DNA of 64,000 nucleotides from Hormiphora californensis (lineage: Eukaryota > Ctenophora > Tentaculata > Cydippida > Pleurobrachiidae). Each line of letters starts with the position of its first letter. The first letter of the stretch is position 1. The DNA lies in the NCBI GenBank assembly GCA_020137815.1, contig CM035354.1, forward strand, positions 8,230,487 through 8,294,486. Direction: 5' to 3'. Below the pieces are notes generated by a model. The model searched no databases and was not told where the DNA came from. It saw nothing but the letters and a program-made list of their open reading frames with translations. The position numbers and the translations under genes were made by a program. Shown here in pieces: positions 12,701 through 22,933 of the stretch.

Positions 12701-13693
12701 AGTGCATCACGATACGAGCCCACCAACCTGCTAAGTGTCAGCCAGATGACAGGGGGACGGGTCCAGAATGACGGATCGGCAGGGGGTGACAACCATACTG
12801 TGAGGGGACGGACACTGGAGCGGATATCTTCACCCCCTAATAGCGCCGCGGACTACCAACAAGTGGATAACAGATCACGAGCCAGATCATGTGACCGAAG
12901 GGGAATGAATGACTACAGGGATCACACTGAGTACCACCATTCTAGAGATTACTCCCGGGGGTACAGCCCAGCCAGGACGAGCTCCTACTACGGCCGGCAA
13001 CACGACCAAGAACCCAGGGCAGTCCGGTCTCCACCCCGCGACTCAGTCCGGTCTCCACCCTGTGACTCAGTTCGGTCTCCACCACGAGACTCAGTGAGAT
13101 CACCACCACGGGACTCTTCAGACAGGTTCCATTACAGCACAGGGAGGGAGGGAGGAAGGCAACCTAGACCACCCCCTGATCGGAGACATCCCACTACCAG
13201 AGTTAGATCACCTGACTCACGGTTGGGCAGGTACCGTCGAGTTACACCGGGTTACAGCGTCCAACCAGAAAACACCCCAGCCACCATACAGGCAACCTCC
13301 CGTCTATAACAATGACTACGAGACTACATTTGAGGCCCGGGCTCCCATGAAACGAAGTGTGAGTTTTCTTTCTAAAAACTAGAATTATACAACTCTATAT
13401 TTTCAAGCGTCCTAACTAACAACCAACTAACACCCTTACTACTCGTACAGGTGTCGTCAGGTAGTGGTACTGGTTCAGAGATCCAGTCGATAGTTAGCTC
13501 TGTACCTGGTCTCAACAACGAGGAACTAACGGCAATGTGGCGAAACAGGGACCAACCACCACCAACAACAGCTCTCACGGGTTTAGAGGACAATCGATCT
13601 TGTGATTCTCAAGGAGAGGACACTTTAAATAATTCACTTTTTGAAGAAGCATTTTATAACATTTTTGTGACGTCTGGTTGTAAAGATTTCTAA
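3240..13693 (+). CDS. multi-PDZ scaffold protein, about 15 exons, three PDZ domains
   Basis: Exons with GT/AG borders: 3556-3661, 4130-4355, 4516-4594, 4703-4846, 5496-5593, 7407-7468, 8305-8485, 8645-8819, 11343-11462, 11538-11764, 11890-12154, 12298-12396, 12545-13358 and 13451-13693. A doubtful first exon is near 3240-3362. All phases agree from 3556 to the stop apart from one extra base near 13275. PDZ1 spans exons 3-5 (GSGFGFSL loop), PDZ2 exons 8-10 (GKGIGIGI, then ILPGSIADK/DGRLQIGD) and PDZ3 exon 11 (NGFGFSI, then GERIVRVNG). The C-terminal tail is rich in Ser, Pro and Arg and holds about four SVRSPPRD repeats. PDZ domains bind C-terminal peptides and organise junction, polarity or signalling complexes. 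I cannot assign it to PAR-3, PATJ/MPDZ, ZO or FRMPD families. The 5' end is uncertain. Confidence 0.88.
4889..4947. repeat. (GA)n microsatellite
   Basis: About 59 bases of nearly pure GA dinucleotide lie in the intron just after the last PDZ1 exon. Confidence 0.95.
6556..6732. repeat. (TC)n-rich pyrimidine tract
   Basis: An imperfect CT/CCT tract lies inside the large 5594-7406 intron of the PDZ gene. It makes both strands look open in long low-complexity frames that are not genes. Confidence 0.9.
9675..10675. mobile_element. 1-kb palindromic foldback element with TTAA ends
   Basis: Two arms of about 485 bp are almost perfect reverse complements, separated by a loop of about 30 bases near 10160-10190. 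The ends read TTAAGGCCAGAGG and CCTCTGGCCTTAA. The TTAA at each end could be a target duplication of the piggyBac type or part of the terminus. The few arm differences include one base in a T-run (about 9990 against 10355) and changes next to the loop. A 62-residue open frame appears once on each strand because of the symmetry; it is not evidence of a gene. The element lies in the 8820-11342 intron of the PDZ gene. Confidence 0.93.
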
Positions 13694-13750
13694 TTGAATT
13701 ATTTTTATAAAATTAAGGATTCTCCTCTTTTGTCGAGATTCCGGGATCGC

Positions 13751-14467
13751 TTACTTGGTTGATTTACGGACGCTGCTTAGCTGGAGGTTCTTGTTCTGCC
13801 ACTTGGACAGATCCGCTGGGAGGACTCCGTGCTTGTACTTCTTGTGATTGGTCTCAGGGGAGAAGTTTGAAGCCACACGTTGGCTTCTGAATGGGAAATG
13901 TTCTTGATAAATGGTGAAAGTAATCGGATTGGTTATATTAGTGAATAATCGGACAATTCGGGAGAAAACTAGAGAAATGAGCTGTTGTTTATACCTGCAG
14001 GGTTGAAAAAGGAGATTCGGTGTTGTGAGTTACAAAGGAATGCAGATGACGCACGTTAAAACTCATTTTCACCTCCCTTCGGGCTTTCTTCTCGAAGAAG
14101 TCAGGTGACACGGTTTCCTCCAATCTCTCCCGCATACAACAGTCCTTATTAGGTAACCAGATCTCCTTAAAGTTCTGCTGGCATGTCTTACACTTCTTGG
14201 CTGCGTTGAAGGTACTTGAGGTGGGCATGTTAAAATCTGGGCACTCTCGTGGAGAGGAATAACAGGGGCAGGGTAAAATCTCGGGTAAATAGTTTGCACG
14301 TGCAAAGAGTCCTGAGACAAAAGTGTATAACTACGTTTGCCAGGCAACGCACGTGATTTACCTTGTTCCCGCCTCCCTCGGCAGTTCCTGGAAATAGAAT
14401 CCCAGCATCAACTGCAAGTTGATGCACAGCATCCGTCTCGGTCTTGAGCAACTCCTCCTCTGTGGAT
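13751..14467 (-). CDS. 3' exons of an unrecognised gene with Cys pairs
   Basis: Three minus-strand exons join in phase: 14467-14362 (TEEELLKTETDAVHQL, then LFPGTAEGGG), 14243-13995 and 13852-13751, where a TAA ends the frame. The middle exon carries CPDF, then CKTC about 15 residues later and a CC pair, possibly a zinc site, followed by a charged stretch. The last exon ends in a Lys-rich tail (KKYKHGVLPADLSKW). The splice sites at 14243 (after GAGAG) and 13852 (after CCCCTGAG) were chosen because they keep the frame; stronger-looking AGs nearby do not. I found no start codon or upstream exons, so the N-terminus is missing. The stop lies 57 bases from the PDZ gene's stop, so the two genes are tail to tail. 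I do not recognise the family. Confidence 0.55.
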
Positions 14468-15181
14468 CTGAAAGAGTCGTGGAGCGGTCAGCGCGCATTG
14501 TGATGTTTTATTACAAGAGGGTTATCGCGCGTCACTGCATGTTATCCCGCTGTGTCACACACTGCAGCCGCACAAATCACACACACGCTGTTATCTGGAA
14601 CTGTGTGAACACTGAACACACACATACAGCCAATATACTATCTTCTTGTCAGGACGATTCAAAATATATGTCCATTGTTCAAGTAGTGACATAAACTGTA
14701 AAGTCGGTCCTTTGAAATGGAATTAGATACAGTCAAAAGACGGAATTTGAACACAAAATTATAGGAATTTTACACGATAACGCTCTCATCAATATATATA
14801 TATCGGGTACCTCATTTGGGCTTACAAAAGTGATATACAAATAGGAGTAAAAACAGGTTGGAAAAACATTGGCGGTAAAAAGAGGTAGCAAAGTCGGTTT
14901 CTATTCTTTCACAAAATAGTTGCAGCTATGATTTATCAGTTTGTGAGCCTACTTATTGTGAAAATATTGATGGAAAAGTTATAAACGTTCAATATTAATT
15001 AGAGGTAAATAGTCCTAGATCAAAGGAAGAATATGGTCATCATGTTTTGTGATTTTATATGAGGAAACGTTTAAAGGGCCTAAGCTGCAGTAAAAAACCC
15101 ATACTAAGAAGTTATTTTAGAAAAAAAAACATGAAAAAAGTCTTAAAATATATAATCTGCCTCTTGCACTCATATTCTTTA
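14468..15181. other. AT-rich stretch between two minus-strand genes
   Basis: It should contain upstream exons or the promoter of the unrecognised gene below it, but I could not identify an exon with confidence. Confidence 0.4.
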
Positions 15182-16494
15182 CTAAGCTGTCTCTTTTTGT
15201 GCGAGTTGGGCGAGGACTTGTGTCATCTGTACATCTATTTCAGTGTAACTCCTAACTTGTTGGTCTGCTGTGTGGTCATCAGGGAGGCGAGGTGACATTC
15301 CCCCTGTCTGATCTCGCTCCAACTGAAAATAATATTCATTGTTAATACTGTCAATACTGCAGACCACCATGTGTCAGTATGAAGTATTATCTGAAAGCTG
15401 TATCTCACCTCTACATAGCTGGGCCCGGGTTCAGGGAGAGGCGCCTCTGGCTGAAGAGGATGCACATTAACATAACTATCACCCTCTACTGCAGCCGCTG
15501 TAGAAGGAATGGATTCCAGATTCTCATATGTCTGACCAGCCACAGTCGTACTGGTGCTGCTACTTGCTGAGGGAGGGAGAACGGTTATAGACTTCAGAGC
15601 TTCGGTTGAAATTAGGGAATTACCTATCGCTGAAGGTCGTGTGGAGCTGTTTCTAAGCTGTTGTTGCTTCTGTTGTTTTGAATCCTGCAACATGGATATC
15701 CTCATGTCCATCTCTTTACCAAGCTGTTCAGCCTTCCTGCATCTAAACAGGAACTGACCCTGAGATGATGTTGTGTTGGTACTTGTTGTTGTCATGGGGA
15801 TTGTTTCAAAATGTAACAGAGATTTCAACTCATTTGGGAATTGAGCATGTTGTACTAAAGGTAAAATTTTACCAGCACATATCTTATACTTCATGGGAAT
15901 CAGTGTTTGAGTAAGAAATGTTCTAGGCGTGGCACAAGCAAACAAACGACAACACAGACAAAAAAGGGACAACTGACAATCTCTCCTACCTCTCCAGTTT
16001 TGGCACGTTTCCCTGCGTGGATTGAGAAGATTTTCTTTTCTACTCCATACTTTCGAATGAATTGAAGTTCCCATTGGTAAAGAGGCTCGTGCTGAATAGA
16101 GGAGATAATTAATTAATAGCCTAATTATTTGATTAGTTGATTGTGTGTTTGTTTACTAGTGTACTGTAATTTTCTATGAAATTATTTACCATCCACCCAG
16201 TTTTTACTGAAACATCACGTTACAAACTGTTAAATAGGCCAGGAGTGAGAAACAGCTTCCCTCTACTGCATACAACACTGCCCCCGCCCCCATCCCCTAT
16301 TTTGTACACCTACATACAACCATACTTTGTACCTTTTTGTTTTCGTAAAACAATATCTCATTGTCCGTCAGAAGGAGGTTTCCTTTGTGGGTTGCCTTGG
16401 CAGTCTCCTTTGCCCTAATGCTAGCCTTGTAGCTGTGGGGGGCTGGTTCTGTCTCAGCAAGAAGGGACTTTAACTTTTTCATGCATTGCCCCAT
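15182..16494 (-). CDS. FRS2/DOK-type PTB adaptor protein, about 251 aa
   Basis: Four exons join in phase 0: 16494-16333, 16091-15990, 15759-15409 and 15322-15182. The protein begins MGQCMKKLKS: Gly2 fits N-myristoylation and Cys4 fits palmitoylation, as in FRS2. An IRS-type PTB fold follows across exons 1-3, with GNLLLTDNEILFY, then WELQFIRKYG, IFSIHAGKRAKTGE and GQFLFRCRKAEQLG. No PH domain is present, unlike DOK proteins. The tail is Ser/Thr/Gln-rich with four Tyr motifs: QTYENL and DSYVNV (both YxN, the Grb2 SH2 consensus), SYVELE and SYTEID. Family knowledge suggests a membrane-anchored docking protein that links receptor tyrosine kinases to Grb2. It is about half the length of vertebrate FRS2. 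Domain order and residues are visible; function is inferred. Confidence 0.85.
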
Positions 16495-16509
16495 AACAAC
16501 ATGCCACCG

Positions 16510-16573
16510 TGCTATTCTACATGGGAGAGAGGGGAATGAGGTGCTATTCTACATGGGAGAGAGGGGAATGAGG
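16510..16573. repeat. two-copy 32-bp tandem duplication
   Basis: Two perfect copies of a 32-bp unit starting TGCTATTCTACATGGGAGAG lie just upstream of the PTB adaptor start, so they are in its 5' region. Confidence 0.95.
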
Positions 16574-16719
16574 TAGGGCTGGAGGAAATAGTAAAAGGGG
16601 CGTTGTGGGTATAGGTAGTAAGAAAAGGCGAGTTATGTGCACAAATAACACCTAAAATATGAGACAGATGACTAAAATAAACCCTCAAAAACGTGACGTC
16701 ACAAAGAAAAGTAGTTACG

Positions 16720-18414
16720 TCACACAAAAGGTTCAAGACTCATCTCCAGAACCGAACAGGGTAGGGAAATATCGAAGTTTTCCAGCACCTCTGGATGCAG
16801 GATCCCCAGGTGACCTATCTTCTCAGTCCCCAGAAGAATATCAGCGCCCCGACCCGTGAAAAACATGGATTCCTCACTCGCCCGAATCGAGTAATTCTTT
16901 TCACTTAGAGACAACATGATCCTATCAAGCAGACCATGGACCACTTCAAATCCACTTGTTTTCCCACTGAATAGGGCACAGATCTTCCTCTGGTTCTTGG
17001 ATCCAGTCTCAGTGTCCTCTGACTTGAAGACAACATCGCTCACCTCAAACAGCTTGAGGGGCAGGGGCATCTTCCTGTTGCAGCTGGCAGTCTTCAGGAT
17101 CCCAGGGAGGAGTGAAGGTCCGGACAACTTGGAACTCATTACTTTTGGGATTGGCGATCTGAACCGCCTCCTCTAGGGCCTTCCCATTTCTGAGTGAGGT
17201 TGAGATGTCGTCCCTGGAGCAGAGGGAGAAGGTGAGGACCTCAGTGAACCCAGCCCTTGCCAGTTCCTCCCTAATTGCATCAGATAGCTTGTTTACCTCC
17301 TGCTCAACTCCAATGGTGTGCAAGTTGGGAACCTGTTCCGTTATGTTATTGTACCCGTATGCTATCGCTAGATCCTCCTCCACGTCGCACTGGTGCAGAA
17401 TGTCATGTCGGGTGGGTCCAATCTCTACTGTAACCTGCTCCCCCACTGCTTTGGAGGGTAGGAACATCTTGGTGAGATGGTCAGCCACAGAATCAGGAGT
17501 TAGTACCAGTGATACCTCCCTTGGTACACAGCTGGGCAGCACTACACTCCATGGTCTGGTACTTCATAGGAGGGGTCAGGACACTACCACTGCTACTCTC
17601 TACTGTCACACTCTCACAGGTGAATGGGGCTTGAAGCAGTACTCACTGAACATTGAACAGATGGTGTCAGATAACAATTCTACACTTGGCCCTATCACAA
17701 GCAGTAACCTCAATGAACACATTCTTAGGTATCCAGGGTGATCTTGCTGTGTTCTCCATTTATAATGGGAGGAAGGGAGAGGAACCACACCGTTAGCGTC
17801 AGTGATGAGCGGATAGAGTGGTTTACCTTCAAGGATCTGAAGATATGGCTTGAGATAGGTTTGTCGAAACTTCTCAAACATCTCAGGAGCAGTCATCACG
17901 CTATCTTGGTTGAGAGGTTGGAAACTTGATCTGCTCCGGGGCGAAGTGCCTGGTAGGTGAACGGTCCCTGGATAGTGTCCAAGTCGTGTGTACCAATAGA
18001 GACAAGGGAGCGTTCCCGACCAATGTTTTGGTGAAGTTTATCCTGCAGGAGAATGAAACTGTTGTAAGATTCCTCGGTGAACTTCATATCACGCAGGACA
18101 GCAGCTACACAGTATGGTCGAACACCAGAAACAGAGTCATCCACAATGAGTTTCTCTTGACCAGGTACTACGGTAAACTTAGGGACAACCATTCTGTCTC
18201 GGAACACATTCATCGCCCGAGACAACCCCTCAACACAAAGAAGATCATATCGGTTAGCTGGTATGTCGATTTTGAATTTCACCACATTATTCTCCTCCAC
18301 GATATCATCTAACTCAATGCCAAAGTCGAAACATTCGTCCTCAAAATCATCATCTGTAAAAGTTTTTCCCAGCCGCTCGTACAGAATATCACGAGTTACA
18401 GATATCGTGGGCAT
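16720..18414 (-). pseudogene. FARSB: intronless phenylalanyl-tRNA synthetase beta copy with about 8 frame breaks
   Basis: The minus strand matches the cytosolic PheRS beta chain from end to end: N-terminal MPTISVTRDILYERLG, the IPANRYDLLCVEGL block, SIGTHDLDTIQGPFTY, DVEEDLAIAYGYNN, the RKMPLPLKLFEVSD block, HGLLDRIM, and a family-type C-terminus (SVLEMSLEPFV). The enzyme forms an alpha2beta2 complex that charges tRNA-Phe. The frame changes near 17940, 17923, 17781, 17727, 17671, 17627, 17520 and 17117. Seven of these fit one extra base each, often in a short homopolymer; the one at 17627 is +2 or -1. There are no introns, although most neighbours have many. A retrocopy-type pseudogene fits. 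Base-call error in a working intronless gene is the main alternative, since homology stays strong between breaks. No poly(A) remnant is seen downstream. Confidence 0.8.
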
Positions 18415-18675
18415 GTCTAGGAATAGAATGAGCGTTAAAATTCAATAAAATTTGTGGCGTATATGTACGGTCTACCGACACAAACGATTGTAAGCTTGGT
18501 CTATCTGCAGAGTGCAGTCCCCTGTGTCAGTGGCCGTCAGGCCAGGGGACTGAAGCGCATCCCGTGCTCTTGAGTCTTGGCAAATACTACTGACCCTATT
18601 GGAAATGCGGGATAAGGCAGCGCTTTTCAGGCCGTGGCCCGTGCTCTTCTCAAACAACAAAAATGAAAAACTGTG

Positions 18676-19453
18676 TTTGTTTTTCATTTTTTTGCATCCT
18701 CCTGGCTAACTTCTCTCCCACTAGAATCTCTTAACTTCACTCTAAACCGACAGGAATGGTTCGACGCTATCTCGGCTAGGTACAATCTCCCCCTTGTTGG
18801 CGAACCTCTACCAGATCAGTGTACATGCGGAGAAGCTAACAGTATCGATCATGCTATCTCCTGCAAAGTGCAAGCTTGGAGGATTTGTTAACTACAGGCA
18901 CGACAACGTGAGAGACTTTATTGCGAAAGAGCTTAGCACTGTCGGCCTCGATACCAAGGTCGAACCTCACCTTCTCAACGTTCGGGGGACGTCCCTTCCA
19001 GCTGGGACCATCATAGCAGACGGGGCTCGCCTTGACATCAGAACCCGTGGACTCTGGTCAAGCTTAGACTGTACCTATTTTGACGTAAGGATTTTTAATC
19101 CAAGGGTAAAGTCTAATGCCAACCAGAGTATACAGAAGATCTATGAGAAGCATGGAACTGAGAAGAAGAAAGCTTATCTGCAACGAGTTCTCCAGGTTGA
19201 GAAGGCGGTGTTCACTCCACTTGTCATGTCAACATCAGGCGGACTTGGTAGAGAATTTCAGAAAACACTGAAACAGTTGGCCCACCGAAAATCTTCCAAA
19301 ACTGGATATGAGCGCCAGGACTGTATTCGGTATCTTAGACTGCGTTTATCATTTGCGATGGTTCGCTCAATAACTGTATCGATTAGGGGATATCGGGGCA
19401 GGGGCAAGGCGGCTGCAAGTGACGCTGATGAATATTTATATCGTATGGACTAA
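18676..19453 (+). mobile_element. retroelement C-terminal fragment (Cys/His and PD-D/E-like domain), broken
   Basis: The frame starts ASSWLTSLPLESLNFTLNR and continues with CTCGEANSIDHAISC, a likely zinc-binding CxC..H..C motif. A frame change near 18870-18885 leads to GGFVNYRHDNVRDF, then EPHLL, ADGARLDIRTRG, YFDVRIFNP and RRLSFA-like blocks, ending at a TAA. I recognise this domain from multicopy retroelement-related proteins of cnidarians and sponges. The spaced Asp residues (DGARLD, YFDVR) could be nuclease-like, which is inference. There is no reverse transcriptase upstream, so the copy is truncated. It begins next to a hairpin (AAAATGAAAAAC / GTTTTTCATTTT, about 18658-18694). Confidence 0.7.
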
Positions 19454-19524
19454 TTCCACAATAATTTATTGATTCCATTGATTTCTACTGTATAATTTAT
19501 TATATATTTTATTTTAAGGCCGAT

Positions 19525-19912
19525 ATAAGGAACCATAATAAAGTTCAAGAGCGCACCCCATCCAAGAGCGTACCACCTCCAAAAGACACCACTCCAAGAG
19601 CGCACCACATCAAAGAGAGCTCCCCATCCAGAAGATACCGCGCGCAGGGGACACCACGCGCAGAAGAGACCGCACGCGCAAATACAACGCCGCGCTGGTC
19701 TCTTCTGCGCGTGGTGTCCCCTGCGCGTGGTATCTTCTGGATGGGGAGCTCTCTTTGATGTGGTGCGCTCTTGAAGTGGTGTCTTCTGGAGGTGGTGCGC
19801 TCTTGGATGTGGTCTCTTTTGGGTATGGTGCGCTCTCAGGTGTGGTCTCTCTTCGATAGGGTGCGCTCTTGGGTGCTCTTGGAGGCTCTTGAACTTTATT
19901 ATGGTTCCTTAT
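19525..19912. mobile_element. foldback (MITE-like) element, about 390 bp
   Basis: Termini ATAAGGAACCATAATAAAG and its reverse complement face each other. The inner arms are made of repeated GAGCGCACC-type units, complementary across a short GC-rich centre near 19690. The right arm has extra units, so the arms differ in length. A clear target duplication cannot be assigned. No coding capacity is seen. Confidence 0.85.
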
Positions 19913-20449
19913 TGGCATTTGGCCGCCCCCCCCCTTTTTTCTGATTTTTTGGCGTTCACGTTTAGTGTGATATGAGTTGGCACGCGCTGCAAATCCCGCC
20001 GCGCCGCGCGCAAGGCCAAGCTCATTTAAAAAATTTAAAAAAAAGTAAAAAGCCAAATTTTAATTTTAAACTTTTTTTAAATTCATTTTGAGATCCTCCC
20101 TTCAGAGTTCAGTTTGACTTTTCTGTGTATCGGAGAAGGAGAAGAGGGTAAAAGGGAACTTAAAAAGTGTTTCCTAACCCATAGTACACTTCACAAGTTC
20201 GGGTTGCTATAATATTTTAAAGTTCGCCTTTTGGAAACACTCGCAGTTTGGCATTTTCTTATTCCAACATGTCCTTTTCCTAAAATTTCCATCAGGCCAA
20301 GTATGAGAAATGTGTCATGAACAGATTGAACACTTAGTGGACAGTGCCTCCTGAACCAATTTTCAGTTTGAAGGAATCATTCGCGTCACTCGCTTTGTAT
20401 TTTTGTGTCGTCCAATAAACTGCAAATAACACACTTATTACTTCTTAGG
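19913..20449. other. upstream region of the NAPRT gene
   Basis: This stretch contains A/T homopolymer runs and no exon. It probably includes the promoter and 5' leader of NAPRT. CTTCTTAG directly before the ATG could be a leader splice acceptor. Confidence 0.4.
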
Positions 20450-22181
20450 ATGGAGCCACATAATCCCCTTGTCAAGGCGCTCCTTACGGACTTCTATCAA
20501 ATCACGATGGCATATGCTTATTGGAAATGTAATAAGCACAACGAACAGGCCTGTTTTGATCTATACTTTCGGAAGAATCCCTTTAAGGGGGAGTTTACAA
20601 TTTTCTGTGGACTTGAAGAATGCGTCAGACACGTGTTGAACCTCAGCTTTTCTGCGGAAGATATAAATTATCTCAGAACTGTACTACCTCAAGATGTAGA
20701 GGAGGGATTTGTTGAGTATCTCTTGTCCATGGACTGTTCAGATGTTACCCTGACAGCCATTCCCGAAGGATCTGTTGTCTTCCCACGCGAACCCCTCATC
20801 ATTGTAGAGGGACCCCTCGCTAAATTACAACTCTTGGAAACAACTCTCCTGAACTTGGTCAACTTTGCAAGTTTAGTTGCTACTAATGCTGCAAGATTCC
20901 GGTTGGTTGCCGGTAAGATGGATCTCTTAGAGTTTGGTTTGAGAAGAGCACAGGGCCCGGACGGTGGTATATCGGCTTCACGGTACTGTTACATTGGTGG
21001 TTTCGATGGTACAAGCAACGTTCTAGCTGCGAAGATGTTCAATATTCCTTGTAAAGGAACCAACGCTCACTCCTTCATCACCTCCTTCACCAGCCTATTA
21101 GAACTGGATAAGGTTGAGAAGTGTGTGAACGGGTCCAATACCACACTGGCTGAGTTCACTAGATCGTGTCTACAATACAAGGAACGAGTGTGCAAACTTC
21201 TTAAAGTTAATGCCGACCAAACCATTGAAGGTGAACTCGCCTCCTTCATTGCATACGCTCTAACCTTCCCTAAAGCGTTCCTCGTCCTGGTTGACTCGTA
21301 CGATGTCTTCAACTCTGGGGTGCCAAATTTCATTGCAGTTGCTCTAGCTCTACAGGATCTCAAATTCACTGCACTGGGAGTTAGGATAGATAGCGGAGAT
21401 CTGGCTTACCAATCTCTGGAGATCCGGAAGGCATTTGAGTTGATCTCCAACTCTATAGAAGGATGCGAGTTTCTCCCAAAGTGCACTATTGTTGGGAGTA
21501 ATGATATTTGTGAAGAGACTATAGCTTCACTCAACCAACAGGGACACAGTCTAGATGCACTGGGTGTCGGGACACACTTGGTCACCTGCAAGAGCCAGCC
21601 AGCCCTGGGGTGTGTGTTTAAGTTAACCAAGGTTAACGGGGTTAACAGGATCAAACTGAGCGAGGACCCTGCCAAAACTACCATGCCTGGAAAAAAGGTA
21701 ACTTGATCTGTGTCGCTGTTGTATAAATTCGCCTCAAATTGTCGTTAAATTGTTGTCATTCGCTGCCACACGTGATTAATTTACATCCTCCCCTAATACT
21801 CCCCACCCTCCCCAGGTCCTATACCGACTGTATGGTAGAGAGGGACACCCTCTTGCGGATCTAATCCAGGAGGAAGCAGAACCAACACCCACCGGCCGAG
21901 TGTTGTGTCGTCACCCTATTAACGAGATTAAGAGAGTCTACATCAACCCTTCTGAGGTTCACCAGCTCCAGAAGGTGTACATAAGGAATGGGGAACTGGT
22001 TGAAGAGCTACCTAATATCCGGGAAATAAAGGAAAGATGTGACAGGGAGATTGGGTCGATGAGAAAGGACCATATAAGGTTGTTGAACCCCACTCCTTAT
22101 AAGGTGTCTGTTAGCGAGGAGATGTATAGTTTGATGCACAAGATGATTCTGGAGCACACACCTATCAGGGAGATGCAGTAG
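20450..22181 (+). CDS. NAPRT: nicotinate phosphoribosyltransferase, two exons, 537 aa
   Basis: Exons 20450-21697 and 21816-22181 join in phase 0 and give 537 residues, essentially the vertebrate length. The enzyme makes nicotinate mononucleotide from nicotinate, PRPP and ATP, the first step of the Preiss-Handler route to NAD, in the cytosol. Family motifs are present: TDFYQITMAYAYW near residue 13, GLRRAQGPDGG near 163, GGFDGTSN near 183, the GTNAHS block near 202 (the family's phosphorylated His lies in this motif) and VRIDSGDL near 311. The ATG at 20450 was chosen because MEPHNPLVKALLTDFY aligns with the family N-terminus; the upstream in-frame extension has no ATG. The frame is intact throughout. 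An AATAAA-like run near 22622 could be its poly(A) signal. Confidence 0.96.
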
Positions 22182-22933
22182 ATGATATCTGCCTTGTTCG
22201 ACCCTCCCTCACCGTTACGAGTTACGAAGTTACCCCTTGTCAGCGTGCACGAAGGTCGCCCGGGGTTATTTCGTAACCGACTCTCACCGTGCCCCGAGGT
22301 TTGCACAAAACAAGATAATATTGCAATGTCCAGAGGGAAAGAGAGATATTAGAGTTTTTGGAGTAGTAGTCTCGACCATCTCGATATTTGAACAGAACAA
22401 AATAATAGTAGTGGGTGATGTGGTATAGACTTTTTATTCCTTTACATTTTTACCTACAACACAGTATACTGATTGATATTCACGTTTTGGAAGATAAAAA
22501 TTAAGATGTTTTACCTTTTACAGATTTTTTAGTACCGGACCACTCACTATCTTGTAGAAAATCACCAACTAGATAAATATTGTTGATATTTTTATTAAAA
22601 CGTGTACGTATAATGTGTGTAAATAAATAAAAACAAGTATAATCGGATCATTTTCGGTCTTGGATAGTTTTTAGTCACTTTTGTGGACATAGTTGAAAGT
22701 AAAAGTGAACGAGAAGTGAGCGTTAAAGAGAATATATAAATCTTATTTCTAAGTGTAATATACATGCGTGATTCAAAGATTTTCCTGATGACATCTTGTG
22801 TGTTTGATCCCCAAATGTCCCCCGCTTTCTCTTTCTCTTTCTCTATCTACCTCCCTCAACTCACAAGCCCCGCCCTGATATAATAACAAGCAACTCCCTC
22901 TCTCTGTGTAGTGAGTGTAATCAAAAGAATAAA
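22182..22933. other. NAPRT 3' region and upstream region of the next gene
   Basis: This is AT-rich with no exon. The NAPRT 3' UTR and the promoter of the ATP6AP1-like gene must share this interval. Confidence 0.5.

Noticed and set aside
14697-14900. AAAGTCGG motifs near 14701 and 14889 as further AGTCGG-ended elements
   Set aside because: No inverted partner end or TA duplication could be matched, so these are probably chance.
19610-20056. 148-residue minus-strand frame with repeated ETTxxSAP segments
   Set aside because: It is a translation of the repeated units in the foldback arm.
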